Both the position numbers and the translations under genes were made by a program. A DNA stretch of 64,000 nt from Paenibacillus curdlanolyticus YK9 (GTDB lineage: Bacteria; Bacillota; Bacilli; Paenibacillales; Paenibacillaceae): positions 209,122 through 273,121 of the forward strand of contig NZ_AEDD01000013.1 in assembly GCF_000179615.1 (NCBI RefSeq), in the 5' to 3' direction. This document shows, in pieces, positions 37,397-45,455 of the stretch. Under the pieces are notes generated by a model. It worked only from the letters and a program-made list of their open reading frames with translations. It did no database searches and was not told the origin of the DNA. How positions within the stretch are numbered: the stretch's first letter is position 1; each line of letters begins with the position of its first letter.

Positions 37397-38477
37397 ATTT
37401 CCCTCCAAGCACAAATTTCACCACAATATCCGAAACGTTCGCCGCCTTGTAGCCCTCCGGGCTTTCCCAATCCGCCGGCAATCCCATCATGACAGCCGCC
37501 GCCCCCGCAATCCGCTCCGGCGACAAGCCGCATACGACGTTGCTGCCGCAATCGACCGTCTCGGGACGTTCCGTCGTATCTCGGATCGTCACCGTCGGCA
37601 CACCGAACAAGCAGCATTCCTCCTGAACCGTCCCACTGTCTGTAATCGCCAAACGCGCATGCTGCTCCAGCTGTACAAAATCGAAAAATCCGAACGGCTC
37701 ATGAAGCTCGACGAGCGGATGCAGCCCTTGCTGCATCTCCGCCTGAAGCTTCGACCGCGTACGCGGGTGGACGCTGCAAATGATGCGAAGACCGAATTGC
37801 TCTGCTACCCGATTCAACCCATCGAAAATCGACTGCAGCCGCCGAGCGTCATCGACGTTTTCCGCACGATGCGCGGTGACCAGCACGTACTGGCCTTTTG
37901 CCAAGCCCATCCGCAGCAGCGCATCGCTGCGATCGATCTGGGGCTTATAGTGGGTAAGCACCTCGTAGATCGGATTGCCGGTTTGCACGATCCGAATCGA
38001 AGGAAACCCTTCCCGCAGCAGATTGCCTTTGCTATAGGACGTGTACGGCATGTTAATGGTCGACACGGCGTCGATGACGCGCCGATTTTTCTCCTCCGGC
38101 ACCTTCAAATCAAAGCAGCGATTGCCTGCCTCCATATGCACGACGGGAATCCCCATTCGCTCGGCTATGATCGCGCATAATGCGCTGTTCGTATCCCCGA
38201 GCAGCAGCACGACGTCCGGCCTTTCCAGCAGCATGACGTTCTCTGCCTCGCTGAACGTTGCCGACAATTGGGCGCCCAGCGATTGCTTGCCTGCTGCCAA
38301 CGTATAATCAGGCAGCCGCACGCCCATTTCCTCGAAAAAGATGCCGCTAAGTGAAGGCGAGAAGTTCTGCCCGGTATGAACGAGTACATGCTTCTCCGCC
38401 AGTCGATCCAGCTTTGCAATAATGAGGCTAAGCCGTATTATCTCGGGACGGGTGCCGAGTATAGTCATGACGCGCAT
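37386..38477 (-). CDS. UDP-HexNAc 2-epimerase (WecB/CapG/WbvD type)
   Basis: A 363-residue non-hydrolysing 2-epimerase of GT-B fold: MTILGTRPEIIRLSLIIAKL, LVHTGQNFS, VVHMEAGNRCFD, VLVTAHRAENVD, and the donor site GTVQEECCLFGVPTVTIRDT followed by ERPE. With the adjoining dehydratase and reductase it fits the last step (2-epimerisation) of UDP-L-QuiNAc or UDP-L-FucNAc synthesis rather than plain ManNAc formation. AGGAGAG lies 7 nt before the ATG. Confidence 0.9.
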   Translation of the reverse strand: MRVMTILGTRPEIIRLSLIIAKLDRLAEKHVLVHTGQNFSPSLSGIFFEEMGVRLPDYTLAAGKQSLGAQLSATFSEAENVMLLERPDVVLLLGDTNSALCAIIAERMGIPVVHMEAGNRCFDLKVPEEKNRRVIDAVSTINMPYTSYSKGNLLREGFPSIRIVQTGNPIYEVLTHYKPQIDRSDALLRMGLAKGQYVLVTAHRAENVDDARRLQSIFDGLNRVAEQFGLRIICSVHPRTRSKLQAEMQQGLHPLVELHEPFGFFDFVQLEQHARLAITDSGTVQEECCLFGVPTVTIRDTTERPETVDCGSNVVCGLSPERIAGAAAVMMGLPADWESPEGYKAANVSDIVVKFVLGGKWNV

Positions 38478-38503
38478 CTTGTTTCTCTCCTCTCTTCCAG
38501 CAA

Positions 38504-40069
38504 TTAACGACGTCTGCTTCTTCGGCCTCCCGATTTGCGAGGCCGGCTTGCTTGCTTCCGGCGGTTTCTAGACCGGCTGCCGCCCCCGCTTTGCCGGCCT
38601 CTCCTGCGACTCCTGCTGCTTCGCCTTGCTCGCAAGCTTCCGCGAAGCTTGCGCGATGCAGAAGATACAGGCGGCGCCATCAGCAGAACGGGCTGCACGG
38701 CAAGCGTGCCAATCGGCTCCCCGAGCGGCAAAGCCATTAGCGTTGCATCGTCCACCTGCTTCACCTGCTCGAATGTGTAGCCTGCTTCCAGCAGGGCCGT
38801 ATCCGATACGAACGGCCGGCGTTTCCCATTGTCGAACAGGTAAACCGTTGGCGTGCTCCCCCGCATCAAATGCGGCAAGCCCTGCACCTTGAAATTCATG
38901 GCATCAAGCAGCTTCATCAGCCGGCTGCGATAAGCCGCGAGACCGTAAGCCATCTCCGCTGCATGGCTGTTCCGGCTCGCCACTGCCTCCATCTGCATTC
39001 GGTCATCGAGCAGCTCGCTCACCTTGGCGATAAGCCCTCTTACGTAGCCAGTCGGAACTGCATAAGCTTGATTGCCTGTCGCACGCATAATCTCGGCAAG
39101 ACCGCCTGCAGCGAATGCGACGACAGGCTTGCCGAATAAAATCCCTTCCAGCGCGGTCAAGCCGAAGCCCTCCGACGTCAGACTAGGCACCACGAGCATA
39201 TCGAACGCCGGATAAACCGACTCGATCTGCTCCTCGAATCGGATCCACCGGAACCGGTCCAAGAGGCCTTTGTTACGCGCGAGATCCAGGCCCGCTTCGA
39301 ACAATGGCGGATCGACGGGATTGCCGATCAGGAGAAACATGGCGTTCGGGTAACGGCCCGCCACCTCGACGGCCAGCTCCATGAAGGCGAGATAGCCTTT
39401 GTTCTCATAAATGGATGACGCAATAAATCCGATGAGCTGCTGATTCGGTTTAATCGCAAGGCTTGCGCGGCGACGCTCGCGATGCTTGGGCCACGATGCG
39501 GGCTGCAGTTCCTGCGGGTTCCACGATGGAGGCAGCAGCAGCCATTCCCGCCGATGCGGACAGTTCGATTGAATCGGCTCCAATGTGGATTCCGAAATGC
39601 CTACAATCCAGTCGGCGTATTGATCGATGATTCCGACGGCTTGCGCGGTAAAGGCCGTTCTCCGAATCGTCTCCATTAGCATCCATACAACAGGTATGCC
39701 TAGCTCTTTGGCCGCGATAGCCGGCATCGGGTGCACGGACGTATTCACGAGCACGGCGTCCGGCCGCCGATCTGCCAGCAGCTGCACGAGAGCGGCATAT
39801 TCCGGCGTGCTGCGGAACTGATGAAGCTCATCCAACAGATGAGACTGCGCCAAATAAAGCGATACCGCCAGCGGGACCGGGAGCACGAAGATCGGTATGC
39901 CGGCAGCGGCTGCCCGCTCGGATAGATAGCCGTTATTCGGAACGACAAGCGTGCAAGCGAAATAAGGTTTTAGCTCTTGAAGCATGAACAGCAGAAGCTT
40001 CTCCGCTCCGGTAACATAGGTTGGACTGCAAATATGCGAGAAGACGTACAATTGCGGTTTGGAACGCAA
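38504..40069 (-). CDS. GT4-family glycosyltransferase with NGKRRP module and basic tail
   Basis: About 521 residues. Residues 1-370: GT-B glycosyltransferase (GAEKLLLFMLQEL; IGFIASSIYENKGYL; VPSLTSEGFGLTALEGILFG). Then a module of about 60 residues (TVYLFDNGKRRPFVSDTALL ... LGEPIG) like those in bacterial surface proteins and in the 44034 gene. The last 45 residues are almost all Arg, Ser, Gly and Lys (SRSRRRGRQSGGGSRSRNRR). The start is probably TTG at 40069, 10 nt after AGGAGG; a GTG at 40081 overlaps that site. The tail resembles nucleic-acid-binding or spore-coat basic proteins; its role is unknown. Confidence 0.85.
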   Translation of the reverse strand: MRSKPQLYVFSHICSPTYVTGAEKLLLFMLQELKPYFACTLVVPNNGYLSERAAAAGIPIFVLPVPLAVSLYLAQSHLLDELHQFRSTPEYAALVQLLADRRPDAVLVNTSVHPMPAIAAKELGIPVVWMLMETIRRTAFTAQAVGIIDQYADWIVGISESTLEPIQSNCPHRREWLLLPPSWNPQELQPASWPKHRERRRASLAIKPNQQLIGFIASSIYENKGYLAFMELAVEVAGRYPNAMFLLIGNPVDPPLFEAGLDLARNKGLLDRFRWIRFEEQIESVYPAFDMLVVPSLTSEGFGLTALEGILFGKPVVAFAAGGLAEIMRATGNQAYAVPTGYVRGLIAKVSELLDDRMQMEAVASRNSHAAEMAYGLAAYRSRLMKLLDAMNFKVQGLPHLMRGSTPTVYLFDNGKRRPFVSDTALLEAGYTFEQVKQVDDATLMALPLGEPIGTLAVQPVLLMAPPVSSASRKLRGSLRARRSSRSRRRGRQSGGGSRSRNRRKQASRPRKSGGRRSRRR

Positions 40070-40184
40070 GAAGACGCTCACCTCCTAACAGTTGATGCTT
40101 CACAGCAATCCCAGGTAGTACAATATATTGGCGAGACGGTCGTCATGGCACGACAGATGAACCCGCAACAAATGCACAAAAATT

Positions 40185-40203
40185 GGCGGTTCAGACACCG
40201 CGC
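40185..40203 (-). terminator. Possible weak terminator
   Basis: Short stem GGCGCGGT / ACCGCC with one bulge, followed on the minus strand by AATTTTTG, 30 bases after the CgeB-like gene at 40233. Could lower expression of the downstream sugar genes. Confidence 0.45.
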
Positions 40204-40232
40204 CTGCAACGCCGCGCATCCGCCCGCCTCGT

Positions 40233-41357
40233 TTAGCCGAACAATATGGACAGCATCGTTTCCAGGCGCTTGGCATACGTATGGTCACGCATCGTCCGGT
40301 ACAAGCCGCGCAGCGCGATTTGCTGCCTTTCCTGTTCATGGTTTAAGTAATAATCGATCTTCTCGACCATTTCTTCTGGCGAAGCATACGTAATAATCTC
40401 GACATCCGGCGTATAATACAGCGGTAAATCCTCGCGGATATCCGTTAGCTGCAGCGTGCCGCAGGCGGAAATTTCGAAGGTGCGCGGATTCGGCGATACG
40501 GCTCCAATGTTCGCGCTGTTATTGTTGAACGTCTCGTCATCATGCGCCCGGTGCATGTTAATGACAATCTGCGCGCCATTGTACGTATGCGCGGTTTCCG
40601 CAGGGTCCATCCAGCGGCCAAGCGCAATTTTGGGCTCAAGCTTCGCAAAATCGCGCAGCCGCTCCCACCAAATTCCGCTGATGAGCGTATCCTTCGTAGC
40701 CAAATAGCCTGTAATTTGATTGAAGAAATCGACGCGTCTCCAATAGGCCGAACCGACGAAGCTGATTTCCCGCCGCATGCCGCGGGGAGGATTAAGCGGC
40801 CGGAACGAAGCCGGATCAACGCCAAGCGGCAAATAATGAACATTGTTGCAGCCTAGGGCGCGGTAATAATCAACACAGGTGCGCTCCAGTGTAAAAATGT
40901 CATCATAATGCGGTGCGAGCCGGGATGTAATGTCGGTATAATAGGGGTCATCCGTGAACCAGACAACGGTTCGTATGCCCAGACGGCGCATCTCATCGAC
41001 CTGCTCCGTATCAAATTCCAGCCCGTCCAGCACGATGACGACATCCGGTCTTAACCGGGCGGCTACTTCTGCAACGGGCTGATTCGACGTCGTGATGCTA
41101 AGCCGCGCTGTTAAAGCACGCAGCGTCTCCGCGATCGATTCGTCCAGCGGGGAATAAGGAAAGCCTTTTCCTGTCGCAACGAAGAGGACATGCACCGGCG
41201 TCACGCGAACGTCCTGCGGCATCGCCCGCAGCAGCGACTCGCATCTGCCGTACCAATAGCCATGGTCCCAGCCCTTGCGGAAGCCATCGTCCCGCCCTTG
41301 CCGGAACGCCCCCTCATATCTGCTCTGCCGTTTAACCTGGCTTCTCGGCGTAGCCAA
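40233..41357 (-). CDS. CgeB-like glycosyltransferase with [YFW]xxG repeat head
   Basis: About 374 residues. Residues about 14-40 carry tandem tetrads (FRQG RDDG FRKG WDHG YWYG) after a basic stretch. The rest is a CgeB/DUF3880-type GT-B protein: VVWFTDDPYYTDITSRLAPH, YYRALGCNNVHYLPLGVDP, SFVGSAYWRRVDFF, and the donor site SPNPRTFEISACGTLQLTD. CgeB is a spore-maturation protein in B. subtilis crust formation. TTG at 41357 is chosen because AAGGAAGG lies upstream at suitable distance; GTG at 41366 is too close. Tandem paralogue of 41390-42526. Confidence 0.82.
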   Translation of the reverse strand: MATPRSQVKRQSRYEGAFRQGRDDGFRKGWDHGYWYGRCESLLRAMPQDVRVTPVHVLFVATGKGFPYSPLDESIAETLRALTARLSITTSNQPVAEVAARLRPDVVIVLDGLEFDTEQVDEMRRLGIRTVVWFTDDPYYTDITSRLAPHYDDIFTLERTCVDYYRALGCNNVHYLPLGVDPASFRPLNPPRGMRREISFVGSAYWRRVDFFNQITGYLATKDTLISGIWWERLRDFAKLEPKIALGRWMDPAETAHTYNGAQIVINMHRAHDDETFNNNSANIGAVSPNPRTFEISACGTLQLTDIREDLPLYYTPDVEIITYASPEEMVEKIDYYLNHEQERQQIALRGLYRTMRDHTYAKRLETMLSILFG

Positions 41358-41389
41358 TAAGATCACCTTCCTTCTGCAGCGATTTGGGA

Positions 41390-42526
41390 TTAATCAAAAT
41401 AACGCAGCGCCTGCATAACCTGCTCCATCCGCGACATGTAAGTATGATCTCTCAGCGTTCGCGCGAGCCCCCTCACCGCAATCGCGCTGCGGAGCTCCTC
41501 GTTGGCAAGATAGTAACGAATTTTCTCGCCAAGCTCCTGCGCATGCTGGAACGTATCCAGCTCAAGCCCCGGCTGGTAATGCCGGACCAAATCCTCTCGA
41601 ATATCCGTCAGCTGCAGCGTGCCGCAAGCCGCGATCTCATACGTGCGCGGATTAATCGACCGGCCGGGATAGCGATAGCCATTTTTGTTATCCAAGCCTG
41701 CTTCAGTCGTCCGATGCATGTTAATGACAATGCGAGCGCCGTTGTAATATTGAATCGACTCTTCCACGGGAAGCCAGCCTTGCCGAATAAACGGCTTTAA
41801 CTGATTAAACGCGGCCAGACGTTCCCACAGCCCGCCTGCGATAAACACCTTCAAGCCGGCTAATTGCTCAGCAAGCGCATCGAATAGCTCAACGCGGTTC
41901 CAAAATGCTTGCCCGATAAAGCAAACATCCGACCGATACTCGGCAGCAGCGGGAGCGGGCCTAAACAAAGCAGGATGGACGGCGAGCGGCATATAATGCA
42001 CGTCGCGGCAGCCAAGCGACTGGTACAGCGAAATCGTGCTTAGCTCATGCGTCAAAATCGTGTCGTAATGCGGAGCCACCTTCACGGTGTCGTCCGTTAC
42101 GTACGGATCATCCGCGAACCAGATGATCGTGCGTATGCCGGCAGCGCGAATCGTATCGATTTGCGCCAAGTGATTCTCAGGGAATACATGCAGACCGTTA
42201 AGCACGAATACGAAATCCGGACGAATGAGCAGCGCCTGTTCGGCCATCTGTTCCGCTGGAATGACATGCAGCTCCTTGACGGTCTCCGCCAGCGCGTGTG
42301 AAACCCCTTCGTCAATTGCCTGAAACCCTTGCGGCACATAAATCGCCCTAACGCTTCTTCTTCTTGCAACGGGCAGGGCTGTGTGGCGAAGGACTGCTTC
42401 GCAAGCGCCATCGCGCCAGCCCATCCGATAACCTGCCTCAAAGCCTTCGATTACTGCGTCGGCATGGGGCACGATCACCGGGCCCGGCACCGCGCTATGG
42501 ATGCCAGCTCGCCTATTCCGGCTCAT
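41390..42526 (-). CDS. CgeB-like glycosyltransferase with [YFW]xxG repeat head
   Basis: A 378-residue protein. After MSRNRRAG and a linker come tetrads FEAG YRMG WRDG; then the CgeB-type GT-B fold with IIWFADDPYVTDDTVKVAPH, YQSLGCRDVHYMPLAVHP, CFIGQAFWNRVELF and SINPRTYEIAACGTLQLTD. Strong paralogy with its downstream neighbour along the whole length points to tandem duplication. The ATG at 42526 has GAGGTGA 6 nt upstream; an upstream extension to 42598 has no site. Likely acts on a spore-surface acceptor. Confidence 0.84.
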   Translation of the reverse strand: MSRNRRAGIHSAVPGPVIVPHADAVIEGFEAGYRMGWRDGACEAVLRHTALPVARRRSVRAIYVPQGFQAIDEGVSHALAETVKELHVIPAEQMAEQALLIRPDFVFVLNGLHVFPENHLAQIDTIRAAGIRTIIWFADDPYVTDDTVKVAPHYDTILTHELSTISLYQSLGCRDVHYMPLAVHPALFRPAPAAAEYRSDVCFIGQAFWNRVELFDALAEQLAGLKVFIAGGLWERLAAFNQLKPFIRQGWLPVEESIQYYNGARIVINMHRTTEAGLDNKNGYRYPGRSINPRTYEIAACGTLQLTDIREDLVRHYQPGLELDTFQHAQELGEKIRYYLANEELRSAIAVRGLARTLRDHTYMSRMEQVMQALRYFD

Positions 42527-42721
42527 ACGGTTCACCTCATCTCCACCATATGCTCTCCATGTCGAACACACATAGGGTATGTGCCGCGTGTCCGCCAAAT
42601 TTGGCGAATGCCCGCCGTCCCTGCCTGTCCAGCCATAACAAATAGCCCGGCAGCTGCCATCAGGATGGGCAAATCACATCCGATATGGCGCTAACCGGGC
42701 AATCGAAAGCGGCTCAACCGA

Positions 42722-43003
42722 TTATGGCTGCTGCTCGTAGGCAAGCTGATGACCATCCTCGAAGCCTTTGGCAAAGCCGGAATTATATCCCTCATTGTAA
42801 GCTTGATCAAATCCTTGATTGTACGATCCTTGCTCCGTCAATGCCGGACGCTTGCGGCGAGTCGCCGCTCTTCTTTTAGATATCACCTTGGATTTCCGCG
42901 AGGCGGTTCCTTTTCTAATTTGCGACTTTACCGACTGCCTGCTGCGCTTCTTCGTCCTGGTCGCCTGACGCCTTGCCCGCTTCGTTCTCTTGCTGGCTAT
43001 CAT
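42722..43003 (-). CDS. Small, very basic protein with [YF]xxG-type tail
   Basis: A 93-residue two-part protein. Residues 1-55 are about half Lys/Arg (KRTKRARRQATRTKKRSRQS), like a protamine or spore-coat basic protein. Residues 60-90 are tetrads: NQGF DQAY NEGY NSGF AKGF EDGH QLAY. The same tetrad pattern opens three glycosyltransferases of this cluster, here without any enzyme. AAGGAGG precedes the ATG; 4-base overlap with the upstream small gene. It may be a scaffold or acceptor that gathers the enzymes; this is inference. Confidence 0.75.
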   Translation of the reverse strand: MIASKRTKRARRQATRTKKRSRQSVKSQIRKGTASRKSKVISKRRAATRRKRPALTEQGSYNQGFDQAYNEGYNSGFAKGFEDGHQLAYEQQP

Positions 43004-43299
43004 TCCTCATCCTCCTTGACCGATCGGCTGCCAATACCGGCCTGCCGCTGCAGCCACGGCTCCGCTGGCCGCCCCAAGCGCGGCTTGCCGAGCCGGAGTC
43101 CGGTGGCGGACTCCATCAGCATCTGCTGCATGCGCGCGAGCCGCTCGACATTCTCCTTAAGCGTGCGGGCAAGCGGGTCGGATCGTTCCGCAACGTCGGC
43201 GATCGATTCCAATATCCGGGCTAGCGCATGCTGGCTCCGCGCAATCGAAGCCGCAAGCTCCAGCTTCACGGCTCGCTCTTTATGCTGTAGACGGCTCAC
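43000..43299 (-). CDS. Small helical protein, family member 3
   Basis: A 99-residue, mostly alpha-helical protein starting at GTG 43299 with AGGAGG 6 nt upstream. The segment SIARSQHALARILESIADVA aligns with NVSMILEAKAVEAEKV of the next gene upstream and QLVRVLEAKRHVAVRM of the third, so the three look like diverged copies. Heptad-like spacing suggests a coiled coil. No known family recognised. 4-base overlaps on both sides tie it tightly into the operon. Confidence 0.7.
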   Translation of the reverse strand: MSRLQHKERAVKLELAASIARSQHALARILESIADVAERSDPLARTLKENVERLARMQQMLMESATGLRLGKPRLGRPAEPWLQRQAGIGSRSVKEDEE

Positions 43300-43631
43300 A
43301 GCCGACCTCCTGATTGGCCGCCCCCGAATAGGTTGCCGCCATCGCCTTCATTGTCCAGCCCATGCTCTAGCGCTACCTTCATGATCGCATTCATGCCCCG
43401 GCCGAGCTTCGTCAGGCCATCGATGACTTCGACGATCTGATCATGCAGCCGCATCGTTTCTTTCAACTGCTGATGCTGTTCAATAAAGGAATCCGACGAG
43501 ACATGATTGAGCATCCAGTTTCGTACTTTTTCCGCTTCTACCGCTTTCGCTTCCAGAATCATAGAGACGTTCCATTGCAGCTTGGCGGCGGTGTCCAACA
43601 TTCGCTTATAAGCCTGTTCGCGGTCCGCCAT
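43296..43631 (-). CDS. Small helical protein, family member 2
   Basis: A 111-residue helical protein (MADREQAYKRMLDTAAKLQW, then NVSMILEAKAVEAEKVRNWM) ending in a Gly-rich tail (GDGGNLFGGGQSGGRL). The ATG at 43631 is 13 nt after GGGAGG, which is long; a TTG at 43643 is too close, so the start is uncertain. It shares the LEAK segment with its two neighbours. Function unknown; the amphipathic helices suggest a self-associating or partner-binding role in the glycosylation cluster. Confidence 0.68.
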   Translation of the reverse strand: MADREQAYKRMLDTAAKLQWNVSMILEAKAVEAEKVRNWMLNHVSSDSFIEQHQQLKETMRLHDQIVEVIDGLTKLGRGMNAIMKVALEHGLDNEGDGGNLFGGGQSGGRL

Positions 43632-43660
43632 CGTCGAAAGCAAACCTCCCTTGCCAAAGG

Positions 43661-43945
43661 CTATTCTTCTTCCTCTTCCATCTCCATAATGACGTGATAC
43701 AGCTGCTCAGCCATCATCTCTTGCAGCTCAGCCACGCTATTCAAATACGCAATGACGCTGTTCGTCACGCCATTGGCTTGATCAAGCAGCCCCATGAACC
43801 CGCCCAGCTCCGGGTCTTCATCCGGCAGCGCATGCACGACCTGTGCCATTCGGACGGCAACATGCCGTTTTGCTTCCAACACCCTTACCAGCTGGCGATT
43901 CGTGTGAGATACGTGCTCGATTAACGCGTCGATCGGATCCTCCAC
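43661..43945 (-). CDS. Small helical protein, family member 1
   Basis: A 94-residue acidic helical protein (IDALIEHVSHTNRQLVRVLE ... MAEQLYHVIMEMEEEEE). The GTG at 43945 is chosen because AGAGGGG lies 7 nt upstream; a longer start at 43966 would lie across that site. It shares the LEAK-type helix with members 2 and 3. The strongly negative tail could bind the arginine-rich regions of neighbouring proteins; that is speculative. Confidence 0.68.
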   Translation of the reverse strand: MEDPIDALIEHVSHTNRQLVRVLEAKRHVAVRMAQVVHALPDEDPELGGFMGLLDQANGVTNSVIAYLNSVAELQEMMAEQLYHVIMEMEEEEE

Positions 43946-44033
43946 GACGTTGCCCCTCTCCCCCACGCCTTACTGTTACTAACATATGCGGTCAGCCTCA
44001 TGCGGTGACTGCGACGTACTCGCTCCCTTGCTG

Positions 44034-45431
44034 CTACAGCGACTGTCGCAATGTGATCGGCGCAATGACAGGCAGCCCTTCCGGCAGCTCGTTTAGCTCC
44101 GATTCCGTTAACGTCATGATCCTTCGCTGATCAAAGCCCCAGTGCTTGGCAGCCGCTGCGGTTACGATTGGCCGCTTCGCGCTTGCCTCTATTAAGTAGC
44201 AAACCGCACCGTTCTCCCCGGTTACAATCGTACCGTCACGAAGCGCGGCGCCTTGATGCACGGGAGCAGCGATCCGCGCCTCCAGTTCGCTAGCATGGAT
44301 CGCCGGGCCGATCGGATAACGCCGAATATCATATTGGGACAGCCTTGTTATAGGCAGCGCCACTTCGCCCTCGAGCGGCCGCCGCTGACCATTTTCCAAC
44401 CAAAACACGAGATCCCCGATTCCCTTGACCAGCACGCCCTCCGGATAAAAGGCCGATTCCCCATTCGCAATGGCGGCCAGCCCTTCTTTGGGCTCTTCCT
44501 TCGCTCTGCGCTGCTCATTCACCCGATGGACCCATTCGTAGGGATTGCCCCATTTGTCCATATAGAACCGCATATTATGGTCGTTCACCGATTCAAATTC
44601 GTTCCCGAGCGCCTTCATGCTCACGCTTCCGAAATGATGAATAAACGAATCGCGGGCAATGACGAGCGAATAGCCCTGCAGCCGTACGCGAATGTTGAAG
44701 TCGTCATCCTCGTAATTTCCGATTTCATAGCCTTCATCAAAGTAGCCAGTCCGCTCCAGCAGAGTCCGACGAAACAATAAGCAGAAGCCCGTCAATCGGT
44801 CGGTACGCTGCCATTTGGCCGGATTCGTCTCATTGTTGCGCTTGGCATACTCATACATGTCCTCGATTTCCTCATAAGGAACCTCGACGCGCTGGTCGCC
44901 GCTAATATAATTCGTTACTGGCCCGACCATGCCGATGCGCGCGTCGCTATGCAGGCACGCCAACATATTATCCAGCCAGTTGTCCGTGACGAGCGTGTCG
45001 TTGTTGAGCAGGAGCACCGTCGTTCCCTTCGCCATCATCAAGCCCGCATTTACCGCCCCCGCGAACCCTAGATTGCTGTCCAGAATACGATATCGAACCT
45101 GCGTCCCAATTTCCCGCAAATAAGCGCCCGTCTCATCCGTCGACTGGTTGTCAACGACGATAATTTCATACGGCAAATCCGTATGGTCGCCAATGCTCTC
45201 GATGCAGGACTTCAGATAGGCGGCTTTGTTATACGTTGGTATAATAATGCTCGTGCCTTCAAAGTGGGTCTCAAAGCTATCAAACCCGGAGCGTTGGCCC
45301 TCATCATAACCTGCGCGATATCCTGCCTCGTAACGCTGCTGCCGCCGATCGACCTGCTGTCCGCGCCTTCCGGACGCACTGCGCCTTACTCTGCGATTGG
45401 AGCGTCGAAGCGGCTTAGCTGTGCTTCTCAT
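44034..45431 (-). CDS. GT2-family glycosyltransferase with [YFW]xxG head and NGQRRP modules
   Basis: A 465-residue three-part protein. Head: arginine-rich (KPLRRSNRRVRRSASGRRGQ) followed by tetrads YEAG YRAG YDEG QRSG F. Middle: rhamnosyltransferase-like GT2 (TSIIIPTYNKAAYLKSCI, IIVVDNQSTDETG, LLLNNDTLVT, GYFDEGYEIGNYEDDDFNIR). Tail: two units of about 50 residues, LVFWLENGQRRPLEGEVALP and VCYLIEASAKRPIVTAAAAK, each ending near L-P-x-G-x-P-[IV]; the same unit occurs in the 38504 gene. The first ATG at 45440 touches AAAGG, so 45431 is preferred. Confidence 0.85.
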   Translation of the reverse strand: MRSTAKPLRRSNRRVRRSASGRRGQQVDRRQQRYEAGYRAGYDEGQRSGFDSFETHFEGTSIIIPTYNKAAYLKSCIESIGDHTDLPYEIIVVDNQSTDETGAYLREIGTQVRYRILDSNLGFAGAVNAGLMMAKGTTVLLLNNDTLVTDNWLDNMLACLHSDARIGMVGPVTNYISGDQRVEVPYEEIEDMYEYAKRNNETNPAKWQRTDRLTGFCLLFRRTLLERTGYFDEGYEIGNYEDDDFNIRVRLQGYSLVIARDSFIHHFGSVSMKALGNEFESVNDHNMRFYMDKWGNPYEWVHRVNEQRRAKEEPKEGLAAIANGESAFYPEGVLVKGIGDLVFWLENGQRRPLEGEVALPITRLSQYDIRRYPIGPAIHASELEARIAAPVHQGAALRDGTIVTGENGAVCYLIEASAKRPIVTAAAAKHWGFDQRRIMTLTESELNELPEGLPVIAPITLRQSL

Positions 45432-45455
45432 GCCCTTCATCCTTTCTCCCGTATC

